A DNA stretch of 45,117 bases from Pseudomonadota bacterium (GCA_027487685.1 JAIYDC010000144.1:1-45117); one strand, 5' to 3'; shown: positions 16,750 to 26,243, counted from the stretch's first letter. Numbers and translations are program-made. Notes: generated by a model from the sequence alone, not told the origin.

Positions 16750-18564
16750 ATGGGAACTTACCGTGTTGCTGACTACATCATGGAATTCATCGCTGACTTA
16801 GGAGTTAAGCACGTCTTCCTCCTCCCCGGCGGCGGTGCCATGTTCTTAAACGATGCTCTCGCCCTTTGTGAGCGACTGACCCCTGTGCCCTGTCAGCATG
16901 AGCAAGCCTGTGCAATAGCTGCTGAAGCGTATTCACGCATCGATGGAAATTACGGCGTTGCAATGGTCACAACTGGGCCTGGCGCAACGAACGCGATAAC
17001 GGGTGTCGCAGGAGCATGGATTGAATCCGTACCGATGCTTGTCATCTCAGGGCAAGTGAAACGTAAAGATCTTCTTGGCACCTCTCCTCTGAGACAAAAG
17101 GGTGTCCAAGAAGTCGACATCGTCTCCCTGATTGGAAACATCACTAAGTATGCAAAAACAATTGAGCGGCCCGAAGACATTCGTCTTGAGCTAGACCGCG
17201 CGGTTCGGCTGAGCCGATCAGGCCGCTGCGGACCTGTCTGGCTCGACGTGCCTCTAGATATTCAAGCTGCAGTTATTGATAAGTCGAAACTTAAAGGGGA
17301 GGAGAGTATGGTTACTCTTTCGCCCGAGATCGCCCCGCTTTTCAGTGACAAGTTAAGGGAACTTCTACGAAACTCACAGCGTCCCCTTATCCTCGCGGGA
17401 CATGGTGTCCGTCTATCTGGTGGCATGGAAGAACTGAAGCGAGCGGCAGAGAAACTGCAGATCCCGGTGGCAACGACCTGGAACGCGCTGGATCTTCTGC
17501 CCCATAACCACCTACTTAACGTGGGCAGACCAGGAGTGGTCGCTCTGCGTGGTCCAAACTTCGCCGTTCAAAACTGCGACCTCCTAATCTCCATCGGCTG
17601 CCGACTCGATAACATTATTACTGCATTTAATCCCCAAGGCTTCGCTCGAGGCGCGAAGAAGGTTATCGTTGACGTGGACCCGAACGAGATCGATAAGCTC
17701 CCTATGTTAATTGACCTTCGCATCGTCTCGAGTGCGAAAACCTTTCTCACTGAACTTTCGAAAATTGAATATGCAGGTCACAGTACGTGGATCGATCGGT
17801 GTCAGAGCTGGAAACTTCGATATGGAGCAGAACACCAGATACAGTATTCAGCGGACGGGAGGATCTCCCACTCAGAGCTGGTTGATTCTTTATCAAGAAT
17901 CATTCCAGAGAGCACCCTAATTTCAACGGGAAGCTCAGGCCTTGCGATTGAATTTTTCTACACTCTTTTTAAAAACAAGGTCGGCCAGCGAGTCTTCCTG
18001 ACATCTGGGCTCGGTTCCATGGGATACGGTCTTCCTGCGGCCATTGGGAGCTGTTTTTCTAACGGGCTCAAGAGAATGGTCGCCATCGAAAGTGACGGTA
18101 GTCTCCAGCTTAATATCCAGGAACTCGCAACACTTAGGGCCTTTAAATTACCGATCATCCTCATTATTATGAACAACGACGGGTATGCATCGATCAGAAA
18201 CACCCAGAGAAACTACTTCTCAAGCAGATTCATTGGTACGGGACCCGAAGCGAATCTTTGGATGCCCGAGCTCCGCGATGTTTCAAAAGCCTACGATATT
18301 CCATACTGCTTAATCGATTCTCCGAAAAATCTCGATGCAAAGCTTGTGGAAGCTCTGGGAAGTCAAGGACCCCTTATCGTTGACGTGAGACTCGAAAGGA
18401 ACGAAACTTTGGCGCCCAAAGTCAGTGCTATCCCTCTTCCTGATGGAAGCATGACTTCGATGCCCCTAGAAGATATGAGTCCGCTCTTGACCCTCGATGA
18501 ACTTGAGGCGGAAATGATAGTACCTTTGCTTCCAGAGTCGCGAGCAGCAAGGAAGAGGGAATGA
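16750..18564 (+). CDS. ThDP-dependent acetolactate-synthase-like enzyme (YerE-like)
   Basis: A 604-aa enzyme with the three ThDP domains. The catalytic Glu sits in PCQHEQACAIAAEAYSR, the middle domain carries a FAD/nucleotide-like region (~200-330), and the ThDP-binding motif is ESDGSLQLNIQELATLR...NND. ALS-like enzymes inside deoxysugar loci include YerE, which adds the acetyl unit of pyruvate to CDP-4-keto-3,6-dideoxyglucose to make yersiniose. With rfbFGH next door that role is attractive, though true acetolactate synthase or another ketoacid enzyme cannot be excluded. It starts two bases after the NeuB-cupin stop and overlaps the next gene by four. Confidence 0.82.
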   Translation: MGTYRVADYIMEFIADLGVKHVFLLPGGGAMFLNDALALCERLTPVPCQHEQACAIAAEAYSRIDGNYGVAMVTTGPGATNAITGVAGAWIESVPMLVISGQVKRKDLLGTSPLRQKGVQEVDIVSLIGNITKYAKTIERPEDIRLELDRAVRLSRSGRCGPVWLDVPLDIQAAVIDKSKLKGEESMVTLSPEIAPLFSDKLRELLRNSQRPLILAGHGVRLSGGMEELKRAAEKLQIPVATTWNALDLLPHNHLLNVGRPGVVALRGPNFAVQNCDLLISIGCRLDNIITAFNPQGFARGAKKVIVDVDPNEIDKLPMLIDLRIVSSAKTFLTELSKIEYAGHSTWIDRCQSWKLRYGAEHQIQYSADGRISHSELVDSLSRIIPESTLISTGSSGLAIEFFYTLFKNKVGQRVFLTSGLGSMGYGLPAAIGSCFSNGLKRMVAIESDGSLQLNIQELATLRAFKLPIILIIMNNDGYASIRNTQRNYFSSRFIGTGPEANLWMPELRDVSKAYDIPYCLIDSPKNLDAKLVEALGSQGPLIVDVRLERNETLAPKVSAIPLPDGSMTSMPLEDMSPLLTLDELEAEMIVPLLPESRAARKRE

Positions 18565-19589
18565 CAAGAACGTCCTCATGCCCATGCTGTCTCGAGGTCG
18601 TCTCTTCTGCCACAAGTGCATTTAGTAAATGTCATCGTTGCGGGCATAAATGGCGGCACTCACCCATCGAGATTGTTTACGAAAACCTCGAGCTTCGAAA
18701 CGCTGGACCTGAACGGCACAAAGAAAGAAAGATCGAAGACCGCTCCAAGCTTGTTCTCTCACTTATTACTCCCTTTACAAGAGTTCTAGAGATTGGCTGT
18801 GCCGAGGGAGATCTTGCAGCAAACATTCGGTCTAAGATGCCTGTTTTCTATGCCGGCCTTGAGGTTTCTCGTGATCGTCATCAGGCACGCTCACGTGTTA
18901 GCGAACTTTTCGAGTCACCGGTCTCTCAGTTATCCGGAACTCAAACCTTCGACCTTATCCTCTCGTTCCATGTATTGGAACATATCCACAATCTCGATTC
19001 TGAACTCAATCATTGGCACCGCCTCCTGACCAACAAGCCTCAATCTCGAATACTCATCGAAGTTCCAAACGGTTCAGGACACCCGTTGGTTGAGGTTGAC
19101 ATGAACAATGAGCACATACACCAATTTGGTCCGGCCTCGCTTACTCATCTTCTACGAAGGAATGGCTTTGACATTCTGCAGCTCACCACCGGAAACTTCG
19201 AGTCACCCTCGTATTCGGACAGTCTTCGCATTCTCGTGGCGCCAACTATGTCCCAAGCTGAAAAAGCAGACATTTTCATCGATTCGGTCACGGGCCTTAT
19301 CCCAATTCCATTCATTATCTGGGGTTGCGGTGGAGATTTTAGAACTTACCTTCTTCCGTACCTGATGAATCTTAAAGTCTATGCTATTTTAGATAGCGCT
19401 CCCATGGAAGCGTCTTTTCTCCATCTCCCGGTTCAAAGCTTCTGCTCAGAACACCTCGCCTATCCCGTTCTAATTGCTAGCATCCGCTACGAGGATGAGA
19501 TTAGAGAACAGCTCATTTCCCTAGGTTTTACTAATCTCCAGATAAGAACCCTCGCGCAACTTCTCGAGGCAAGCCGTTACCATGCGTAG
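18561..19589 (+). CDS. SAM methyltransferase, C-methyltransferase-like (zinc-binding N-terminus)
   Basis: A 342-aa protein with an N-terminal zinc ribbon (CPCC...CHRCGH, residues ~7-31), a class I methyltransferase domain (VLEIGCAEGDLAANI, ~75-89; ILSFHVLEHIHNLDSELNHW) and a C-terminal Rossmann-like domain (IIWGCGGDFRTYL, ~252-264) as in NDP-hexose C-methyltransferases. It probably methylates a nucleotide-linked sugar. The ATGA overlap with the upstream ThDP gene and eight-base overlap with the next methyltransferase show coupling. Confidence 0.8.
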   Translation: MTRTSSCPCCLEVVSSATSAFSKCHRCGHKWRHSPIEIVYENLELRNAGPERHKERKIEDRSKLVLSLITPFTRVLEIGCAEGDLAANIRSKMPVFYAGLEVSRDRHQARSRVSELFESPVSQLSGTQTFDLILSFHVLEHIHNLDSELNHWHRLLTNKPQSRILIEVPNGSGHPLVEVDMNNEHIHQFGPASLTHLLRRNGFDILQLTTGNFESPSYSDSLRILVAPTMSQAEKADIFIDSVTGLIPIPFIIWGCGGDFRTYLLPYLMNLKVYAILDSAPMEASFLHLPVQSFCSEHLAYPVLIASIRYEDEIREQLISLGFTNLQIRTLAQLLEASRYHA

Positions 19590-20733
19590 CTGCCCGGTCT
19601 GTCAATCAATTCAATCCCATGAAATCTTTAAAATGCGATTTGCCGTCCCAGATGATTTTGTCATTGGAAACCTTCAGTCAGTCCGCAGCTGTCAAAATTG
19701 CGGGATGATATTCTCTGATGCTGGTAAGATGCAGGAAGCGTACAACCGGTACTACGCATCCTCGATTAAGTACACTGCTGACCTGGAAGGACCTAGCGAG
19801 ATTGAGACCAAACGGCTCGAACACGTTTATCAGGAGCTAGCTCCATATCTCAATGCCAATACCGTAATCCTCGATTTTGGATGCGGCGGAGGTGGGCTAT
19901 TATCACTCCTCGCGCGGATGGGACAAAAAAATCTGATCGGCGCTGACCCCGGGCCTCGCCCCAAAATCGCTACCCGAGAGTTTGATTTCGCTCACCTTTC
20001 TCTGACCGAATTCGACCTCAGAGAGTTTAAACCCGACATTATTTTGGCGACCGGGGTTTTTGAGCACATCCTTGATCTTCAAAAAACTATGGACCATCTT
20101 CGATCGTCACTAGACCCAGGCAAGCTCCTCTACGTTCAGGTTCCAGACGCTAGTAAGTACGAGTGTGGAGTGATTTCTCCGTTTCAAGATTTCAACCTGG
20201 AACACATCAATCACTTTTCGAGCACTCATTTGATGCAACTTTTTGAGGCGAATGGGTTTGAGATCATAACAGTCATTGAGAGCCGTTCTCCACATACGGC
20301 AAATTACCTCATGCCTGTCATAAGTGTCATTGGAAAACGATCGAAGCAGGTGAGCCCGATTGCGAGGAATTCCAATAGTCTCGAAGGATCTATACTTAGC
20401 TACATCTCTGCTTCAGATCGCCGCCTGGACCAGATACTCGAGGATCTTGAGAAGAAGCTAGGGACTAAATCAGAGGTCTACCTCTGGGGTGGGGGCCAGC
20501 TATCCTTGAAACTTCTTGGTACTCCATTCTTTCAAAAGCTCCGGGTAATGAGGATCATTGACCGATCACCAACCACAAGAACTATAAATGGAATTGAAGT
20601 TTCCGAAAAGTTCACCGATCTCTTGCCTGATGTTCCGATAATCATCGCCTCAACCCTCCACGCTTCCGAAATCCAGCAACACATCCTGGGGCTCGGCCTG
20701 CCGAATCCCCTGTTCCAACTTTTTCAGGGTTAG
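19582..20733 (+). CDS. NDP-hexose C-methyltransferase-like protein
   Basis: A 383-aa protein with the full sugar C-methyltransferase layout. An N-terminal zinc-binding domain has CPVC (~4-7) and CQNCGMIFSD (~36-45). The SAM domain has ILDFGCGGGGLLSLL (~95-109) and GVFEHILDL. A C-terminal domain follows (YLWGGGQLSLKLLG, ~300-313; IIASTLHASEIQQHIL). It resembles the preceding gene in organisation but is longer at the N-terminus, so the pair may act on different positions or sugars. Last gene of the rightward sugar operon. Confidence 0.85.
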   Translation: MRSCPVCQSIQSHEIFKMRFAVPDDFVIGNLQSVRSCQNCGMIFSDAGKMQEAYNRYYASSIKYTADLEGPSEIETKRLEHVYQELAPYLNANTVILDFGCGGGGLLSLLARMGQKNLIGADPGPRPKIATREFDFAHLSLTEFDLREFKPDIILATGVFEHILDLQKTMDHLRSSLDPGKLLYVQVPDASKYECGVISPFQDFNLEHINHFSSTHLMQLFEANGFEIITVIESRSPHTANYLMPVISVIGKRSKQVSPIARNSNSLEGSILSYISASDRRLDQILEDLEKKLGTKSEVYLWGGGQLSLKLLGTPFFQKLRVMRIIDRSPTTRTINGIEVSEKFTDLLPDVPIIIASTLHASEIQQHILGLGLPNPLFQLFQG

Positions 20734-20764
20734 ACTTTTTCGTCTCATGTTGTAAAATTTGAAG

Positions 20765-21283
20765 ATGAAAACTGAACTTAGAGAATTAAATACCGATGAC
20801 GAAGAGGCTTTTATAGTAGGACTAAAAGAGTGGATCGATGAAAGTCCACACTGGTATAGTTTTGCCTGGAAGGATGGAATGACCTTTAAAGAAATGCTAG
20901 AGATTCTATCAAATGAAAGACTTGGCAAGGACCTGGCCCCAGGAAGGGTTCCACACACGATGCTTTACGGTTTTTTAGACGGAGTCATTATTGGTAGAGT
21001 CAGTGTTAGGCACACTCTCAATGAATCTCTTCGATTGCGAGGCGGCCATATCGGATATGCTATTGCGCCTCGGTTCAGAAGAATGGGTTACGCGAAGGAA
21101 ATGGTTGCCCAGGCACTTGTCTATTGTAAGACTATTGGCGTGAAAGATGTGATGGTTACTTGTGGTGACACCAATGTGCCATCTTGGAAAATCATTGAAC
21201 ATTTCAGCGGAAAACTTCAAGACCGGATATGGGACGAGGAGGATCAAGAAACGATTCGAAGGTATTGGATCAATCTAACTTAG
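20765..21283 (+). CDS. GNAT-family N-acetyltransferase
   Basis: A 172-aa GNAT. The acetyl-CoA-binding motif A is HIGYAIAPRFRRMGYAKEMVAQAL (R/Q-x-x-G-x-A in the form RRMGYA), followed by VMVTCGDTNVPSWKIIEHF. The substrate is unknown; the family members with this pattern are annotated as acetyltransferases of small molecules. The ATG at 20765 is preferred over TTG at 20759, but neither has a clear ribosome site. A badly decayed relative lies 2.4 kb downstream (23690-24053). Confidence 0.82.
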   Translation: MKTELRELNTDDEEAFIVGLKEWIDESPHWYSFAWKDGMTFKEMLEILSNERLGKDLAPGRVPHTMLYGFLDGVIIGRVSVRHTLNESLRLRGGHIGYAIAPRFRRMGYAKEMVAQALVYCKTIGVKDVMVTCGDTNVPSWKIIEHFSGKLQDRIWDEEDQETIRRYWINLT

Positions 21284-21291
21284 GCGGAGTG

Positions 21292-22383
21292 CTACTTCTC
21301 AAGGAGCGCGTTTAACTTATTACCATGTGCATCCAAGTCTTCGTACATCGGGTAATGCTTAACTAACTCACAGCCCTTGCAGGCGTCGACGCCCCTCCAG
21401 GATTTCAAAACTTGATTGCGCCGAAACGCATTCAGTGCTTGCCCGTCCCAGATACTCTTGATGCTTTCTTGCTGAACGGATCCAACGGTGGTTTTCCGAT
21501 GCCAGTCGACGCAACAGACAGCGACGTCTCCGTTGCTATGTATCGAGAGGGAATAGAAAGGGGAAGGACAAATACGCCGTTCCTTCGCGAGACTCACTCC
21601 AGTCATTCCCTTTGGATTAGAGCCTATTATTTCTCTTGCCTTTGCCGTTATCCCCACAAGGTTCTCAATAGCTACCGCATCTGCAATCGGCACGAAAGTC
21701 CGGAAAAACTTCCGCCGATCCTCATCGGTCATTCCGGTATCTACAATTTTCACGTAAATAAATGTCTTTTTTCCGTACTTACGAACGGAGCGCTTAAATG
21801 CGATAAGGTTTGAAACTATTTCCTCGAATGACTGATGCACCTTTGTTGTCTCGTAGTAGCCCTCGTCGGAAAGTGCCTCTATCGAAATTCGTACTTTATC
21901 GACTCCGGATTTCGCGAGCTTTTCCAGCCGTTCTCCCTTTAGGAGTGAGGCGTTGGTTATGAGGGTGACCTCTCGGACGGTCCCGGACTCTTTGGCATAG
22001 GCGATCATCTCGCCTACCTGAGGATTTAAAAGAGGCTCTCCATAATTTCCGACCATTAACTCCTGAACTTTATCCGGAAAAGCTTTGAACCCATCGATAA
22101 TTCCACGGTAATGCTCCAAAGACATTGAGGTAAATTTAAAGCCGGCCTCTTTCAGAGACTGAGGGTTTACCTGGGGACAGAAAAAACAACGGAAATTGCA
22201 AGAGCTCGCGGGGTCAATATGAACTTTCAGTGGAGTTGCCAATGGCAGAAACTTTATTAATCCACGACCCCGACCAAAGAGAAAATAGCGCCAGTGCATT
22301 CTCAAAAGACCAAAGATGACCTTACCGGAATTAAAAATTCCAGCGTAGATGGCGAGTTGAAGGAGGTAACGAATAGCGTTCAA
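21292..22383 (-). CDS. Radical SAM/SPASM protein
   Basis: A 363-aa radical SAM enzyme. DPASSCNFRCFFCPQ (~57-71) contains the CX3CX2C cluster motif, GNYGEPLLNP is the GGE-like SAM contact and ITNASLL follows. The C-terminal SPASM half has ICPSPFYSLSIHSNGDVAVCCVDW and CKGCEL cysteines for auxiliary clusters. The product and partner are unknown; no precursor peptide gene is next to it, and related SPASM proteins occur in sugar loci. I used a TTG start because AAGGA lies just before it. It converges with the GNAT gene eight bases away. Confidence 0.85.
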   Translation of the reverse strand: MNAIRYLLQLAIYAGIFNSGKVIFGLLRMHWRYFLFGRGRGLIKFLPLATPLKVHIDPASSCNFRCFFCPQVNPQSLKEAGFKFTSMSLEHYRGIIDGFKAFPDKVQELMVGNYGEPLLNPQVGEMIAYAKESGTVREVTLITNASLLKGERLEKLAKSGVDKVRISIEALSDEGYYETTKVHQSFEEIVSNLIAFKRSVRKYGKKTFIYVKIVDTGMTDEDRRKFFRTFVPIADAVAIENLVGITAKAREIIGSNPKGMTGVSLAKERRICPSPFYSLSIHSNGDVAVCCVDWHRKTTVGSVQQESIKSIWDGQALNAFRRNQVLKSWRGVDACKGCELVKHYPMYEDLDAHGNKLNALLEK

Positions 22384-22591
22384 ACTTTTTCCTTGTTAAC
22401 CCAATTATGAATTAAATTTTGATCGGTTGAAACATTATTCGGAGACTAGACGGCCAGTTATGTACTCGAGTTTCTTAGATCCTAAGCCGGACTTTGGACT
22501 GCGGTCGAATTCCTAGAGGCCTTGTAGCTTAAGTACCCACCTGAGTCGATCAACTTTTGCCCGTTTAGTATACTAAAACGAGGAGTTGATT

Positions 22592-23674
22592 ATGACCAAA
22601 AAGACACAAAAGAAGTACCCCGAAGAAGTGAAGGCAAGGTGGTTGCCGACTATCTCAGCGGTGCTAAGAGCGCTAAGCAGATCGCCCAGGAACTTGGACT
22701 AGAAGTTCACGTCATCTATGGCTGGCGCGAGCTGCAGCCGATGACAAGAAACGCAACCAGGGCCTTCTGGGACTTCAAATGCAGGGGTTCTCACCTGAAG
22801 CCGCTGAAATGCTCACCCGCAAGAACGAAGAATTTGAAGTCTACCAGAAGAAGGTTGCCAAGCTCTCTATCATGGTCGATCTTTTATAAAAACTCCAGAC
22901 GTCGGGGGACTATCAACCAGAGAGCGTATTGAGTGGGTTGATCGCCACCACAAAGAAGTCGGAACGTAAAAGAAGGCGTGCCAAATGATGAATTTGTCTC
23001 TGGCAACGTATTACGCCAATCCGAAGGTTACCATGCCCGACCAGGAGGAGAGGGACGCTGAATTACGTGATGCCATCGAGCGCGTGAGGGTGGAATTTCC
23101 ACGTGCGGGGTATCGTCCGCTCATGCATTACTTAGGGCGCAATGGGATCAAGCAAGTCTGGACGGCGGACATAACTTATATTCGAATCAATAATGAATTC
23201 GCTTATCTCGCTGTCATCCTGAACCTGTTCTCGCGCAAAGTGATTGGGTAAGCGATATCGAAGAGGATTAAGGGACAACTAGCGATGGACGCACTAGAGA
23301 TGGCGATTCTGAAACGCAGACCACCTCGTGGTGTGATTCATCACAGCGATCGTGGTGTTCAATATCTTTGCAATGATTATGTGAAAATCCTCGATGAGAA
23401 CGGACTCCACATCTCCTTCTCAGCGAAGGGAAATTCCTATGACAATGCATGGACAGAATCGTTCATGAAGACGCTGAAATACGAGGAGGTTTACATGCGC
23501 CACTACAAAACGTAGCTGGACGTTATGGCCAACGTGTCCCATTTTTTTGAAGTAGATTATAACAAGAGGAGACTGCATTCGTCTTTGGGCTATGTCCCGC
23601 CGGAAGAGTTTGAAGAATTGAGTCGGATGAATTATAAGGGTGAAGAAGACGCTCGACCGGAGATCATGCTCTAA
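22592..23674 (+). pseudogene. Decayed IS3-family transposase (orfA and orfB remnants)
   Basis: An OrfA-like helix-turn-helix segment (MTKKTQKKYPEEVKARW, then YLSGAKSAKQIAQELGL in another frame) is followed by broken pieces and then OrfB. The OrfB pieces include QVWTADITYIRI, FAYLAVILNLFSRKVIG, HHSDRGVQY, SYDNAWTESFMKTLKYE and YNKRRLHSSLGYVPPEEF, which are IS3-group DDE integrase blocks. Several frameshifts, two stops and an internal deletion (between the HTH_21 region and the rve domain) show it is dead. AGGAG precedes the first ATG. Outer ends are uncertain; GAGTCGAT (22543-22550) and its complement (23680-23687) may be terminal repeats. Confidence 0.85.
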
Positions 23675-23689
23675 GCTACATCGACTCTA

Positions 23690-24053
23690 TTAAAACGACC
23701 GCACTCCAAAGAGGCTTTTTTGAAGGACTAAATGAGTGGGTTAGTGAAAGTCCACAATAGTATCGTTTTATCTGGAAGAGCGGAATGAGCTTTAAAAAGA
23801 TGCTCGAAGTTCTCTCAAAAGAAAGAGCTGGCAAGGACCTTGCGGCGGGAAGGGTTACACGACGGAACTGGTTGCCCAAACACTTGAATATTGCAAGAGC
23901 ATCGGTGTGACCAATGTGATGGTAACATGCGCAGATACTAACGAGCCCTCTTGGAAAATAATTGAGCGCTTCAAGGGAAAACTTCAAGACAAGATTTGGG
24001 ACGAGGAGGATCAGGAAACGGTCCGAAGGTATTGGATCATCCTGGATGAATGA
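23690..24053 (+). pseudogene. Decayed second copy of the GNAT acetyltransferase gene
   Basis: Aligned to the intact gene at 20765, this copy has lost its 5' end where the IS remnant begins. A Trp codon has become TAG at 23758-23760. It also lacks about 139 bases between two GGGTT sequences (20946 and 21085 in the intact copy), which shifts the frame. The end, LQDKIWDEEDQETVRRYWII, still resembles the intact protein closely, so the copies are paralogues. It cannot encode a working protein. Confidence 0.85.
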
Positions 24054-24073
24054 GGATTTGTTGTCCTTTCACC

Positions 24074-24724
24074 TCAATCCTTTTCACCCAAGATTGCTAT
24101 CATGTTTCTAAATTTTTTAGTTTCTTGAATGGCGAGGCCGCTGTTCTGTAACCACTTTAGTATTTCACTGAGCTCATGCAAGTAAAGAACATCTGTCGAA
24201 ATTGAGCCATCTTGAGATTCTCTTTTTCCAACAAATCTCTTTCCTTCAAAATGCACCTCCTTATAGGAGTTCGTCCAAGCTTCATAGGATTCCGGATCGG
24301 CTAGAATTAGTAAAAACTTTCCACTCTCTACCAAAACACGACTAAGTTCCCTCGAAGCCATTTCTTTATCTTCAAGGAGGTGCCAAACTGCAACCGAGAA
24401 GGCCGCATGAACTGAATGGTCATTTAAGGGCAAAGCATATGCATTGCCCAAAATAAAGCTGCGATGATCGTCGTAAAATAGAGATGATGCTCTATGAATC
24501 AGGGCAGGGGAGGGGTCAACACCGATGTAGAAAGCATCCTTGCAGACCTGTAAACAACAGACCCCTTGCCCACAACCTATATCCAGAACAGTTTGCCGAG
24601 GAACATGATCTAACCATTCATTTAGAAGTGGATAAATATCCTGTTCCCTTACACTCGCGGCAGGTGCTTCAATCGTTTGAATCCACTCTTCTGCAATATA
24701 CTTCCCGAAATTGCGGTCATCCAT
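24074..24724 (-). CDS. SAM-dependent methyltransferase (class I)
   Basis: A 216-aa protein with motif I VLDIGCGQGVCCLQV (~55-69), acidic strand-2 GVDPSPALIH and AFSVAVWHLLEDKEMASREL (post-motif region). It resembles small Methyltransf_11-type enzymes; the substrate is not apparent. It lies just outside the left att site of the integrated element and reads leftward, so it is host DNA flanking the insertion. Confidence 0.78.
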   Translation of the reverse strand: MDDRNFGKYIAEEWIQTIEAPAASVREQDIYPLLNEWLDHVPRQTVLDIGCGQGVCCLQVCKDAFYIGVDPSPALIHRASSLFYDDHRSFILGNAYALPLNDHSVHAAFSVAVWHLLEDKEMASRELSRVLVESGKFLLILADPESYEAWTNSYKEVHFEGKRFVGKRESQDGSISTDVLYLHELSEILKWLQNSGLAIQETKKFRNMIAILGEKD

Positions 24725-24762
24725 AATTTGAAGCTAATGAGAGTCTGATTTGGTTTAGAAAG

Positions 24763-24774
24763 TGGCGCAACCGG
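24763..24774 (+). repeat. Distal att site: copy of tRNA-Arg 3' end
   Basis: TGGCGCAACCGG is identical to the last 12 bases (as complement) of the tRNA-Arg gene at 33032-33043, and its flanks are alike (TTTAGAAAG versus TTTTAAAA). This is the duplicated 3' end left by integration into the tRNA. Confidence 0.75.
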
Positions 24775-24785
24775 CGTACCCACCC

Positions 24786-24808
24786 AAAATGCTAACAATT
24801 GCTAACGT
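24786..24808 (+). repeat. Arm-type repeat, left end of the element
   Basis: AAATGCTAACAATTGCTAAC with two GCTAAC units ten bases apart. A near-copy (AAATGCTAAGTTTTGCTAAG) lies just inside the other end at 32977-32996. They are candidate recombinase arm sites. Confidence 0.6.
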
Positions 24809-24818
24809 TTATAAAAGT

Positions 24819-24835
24819 AAGTAGACAGAAGTAGA
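24819..24835 (+). repeat. AAGTAGA heptamer pair, left end
   Basis: AAGTAGA at 24819-24825 and 24829-24835, ten bases apart. The same heptamer occurs three times near the right end (32847-32875). Candidate binding sites for the recombinase or excisionase. Confidence 0.55.
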
Positions 24836-24847
24836 AATAAGCCATTT

Positions 24848-25969
24848 TTAGAAACCAATTTTAATTACATTTCCAGCATTTAGAGTCGGAGCAAGAGCAT
24901 TTAGACAATCAGTGGCACCCTTTTCATTTACCCCTGCCAAACGATTATATTTTTGAACTGTTTTAAGTTCTGCCCAACCTGCGCATTTCATTACTTGGCC
25001 CAAGGAGACACCTTGAGAGAGTAGGTGAGTAGCGAAGCAAGCCCTGAAAGTATGGAAGTTAATCAAGGGTAAGCCAATTTCGGAGCAAAAGCTTTGTACA
25101 CATTTGGCCTGGTGCCCAATATTCCATCTGGGAATTCTTGGGAGTACAAACTCTGATTTTGAATTGTTCTTAAGAACTCCAAAGATTTGAAATAAGAAGT
25201 CATTTATCGGCACGGATCTAAACTGCCCCGATTTTGTAGACTTGAAAATGTTCTTCCTCTTATTAAACGATTCATCAACCAAAATTGTTCTTTTTTCCAA
25301 ATCAACATTTGCCCATTTTAGCGCAAACAGCTCCCCACTTCTCATTCCTGTATGAATCGCAGTAGCCCAAATTTCGTACCATGGATTGTTAAGCTCATAA
25401 GCCTTTTGCAAAAAGTACTGAAGCTGTTCCCAGGAAAGAATTTTTGGAGCCCTCTCTTCTACTTTAGAGACAGTTATTCCTGCTGTGATACTTGGGAGAT
25501 TATTTGGACAAAGACCTTCATCTTTTGCCCACTGATAAACCCTAGCAGTCGTATGTAGAATTTTTGTGAGGTAGCTATTAGACTTCCCGGCTTTCTTTGC
25601 ATTCTCAATCGCAAAACGAACATCTACTCTTGAAATTTCTGAAATTGGCTTTTCCCAAAAATTTACAGTCCAGATTTTTAGCATCGCCACATAGTCATCA
25701 ATGGTATCTTGTTGAACTGTTTCGAAGGTTGCTTTATAAATTTTGTACTTCTCAACAATTTGGCACCATCTATCACCTTTACCAGCAAGTACCTTCACCT
25801 CTTCAATACATTCGAGCAAGAGATCTTTCTCTAACCTTTCAGCTTTACCTTTAGTTTCGATACCTTTTTTTCTTCGTTGGGCCCGTAGACCTGGGTTGTT
25901 TGAAGATCTATGAGAAACATAGACTTCATAAAATGTTTTATTTTCATTTTGATAAGATTTAACTGCCAT
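24848..25969 (-). CDS. Tyrosine recombinase/integrase
   Basis: A 373-aa phage-type integrase. The N-terminal arm-binding part (~1-60) is followed by a core-binding domain (~65-165) and the catalytic domain with R210 (HTGMRSGE), K246, H306-x-x-R309 (HTFR), W332 at the second His/Trp position and the nucleophile Y341 (VQKYNRL). All catalytic residues are present, so it may still work. It sits 75 bases inside the distal att site, next to the excisionase-like gene with which it overlaps by 11 bases. Confidence 0.92.
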   Translation of the reverse strand: MAVKSYQNENKTFYEVYVSHRSSNNPGLRAQRRKKGIETKGKAERLEKDLLLECIEEVKVLAGKGDRWCQIVEKYKIYKATFETVQQDTIDDYVAMLKIWTVNFWEKPISEISRVDVRFAIENAKKAGKSNSYLTKILHTTARVYQWAKDEGLCPNNLPSITAGITVSKVEERAPKILSWEQLQYFLQKAYELNNPWYEIWATAIHTGMRSGELFALKWANVDLEKRTILVDESFNKRKNIFKSTKSGQFRSVPINDFLFQIFGVLKNNSKSEFVLPRIPRWNIGHQAKCVQSFCSEIGLPLINFHTFRACFATHLLSQGVSLGQVMKCAGWAELKTVQKYNRLAGVNEKGATDCLNALAPTLNAGNVIKIGF

Positions 25970-26177
25970 AGAAACCTTCCTTTTTAATGGAAGTTTCGAG
26001 CAATTTATCGAGTTCTGATCTTTTGAATCTGTTCCGGTTTCTTAATTTATAAGGTCTTATATACCCCCTATAAATCATAACTCTAAGGTTCTCGGGGGAG
26101 ATCCTTAAATATTCCGCAGCTTCACATGAATTAAGCCATATTAAGTTTTCAAAGAGCTTATTTGAATTAGATATCAT
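25959..26177 (-). CDS. Excisionase-like helix-turn-helix protein
   Basis: A 72-aa protein with an AlpA/MerR-type winged helix: LNSCEAAEYLRISPENLRVMIYRGYIRPYKLRNRNRFKRSELDKLL is the usual HTH_17 pattern (residues ~14-60). Such proteins bend att DNA and steer the integrase to excision, or regulate int. Its stop overlaps the int start by 11 bases, so both are read together. Confidence 0.8.
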   Translation of the reverse strand: MISNSNKLFENLIWLNSCEAAEYLRISPENLRVMIYRGYIRPYKLRNRNRFKRSELDKLLETSIKKEGFYGS

Positions 26178-26243
26178 GTCCGTACCTCTGAAAAAAGTTA
26201 TTTCAGATATTGGACACTGTTCAGGGGGATTGTTTTAGGTAGG

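Noticed and set aside
22537-22550. Terminal inverted repeats of the IS3 remnant
   Set aside because: Only an 8-bp match (GAGTCGAT) could be found at both ends and no flanking duplication was seen, so the ends remain undefined; noted in the pseudogene entry only.
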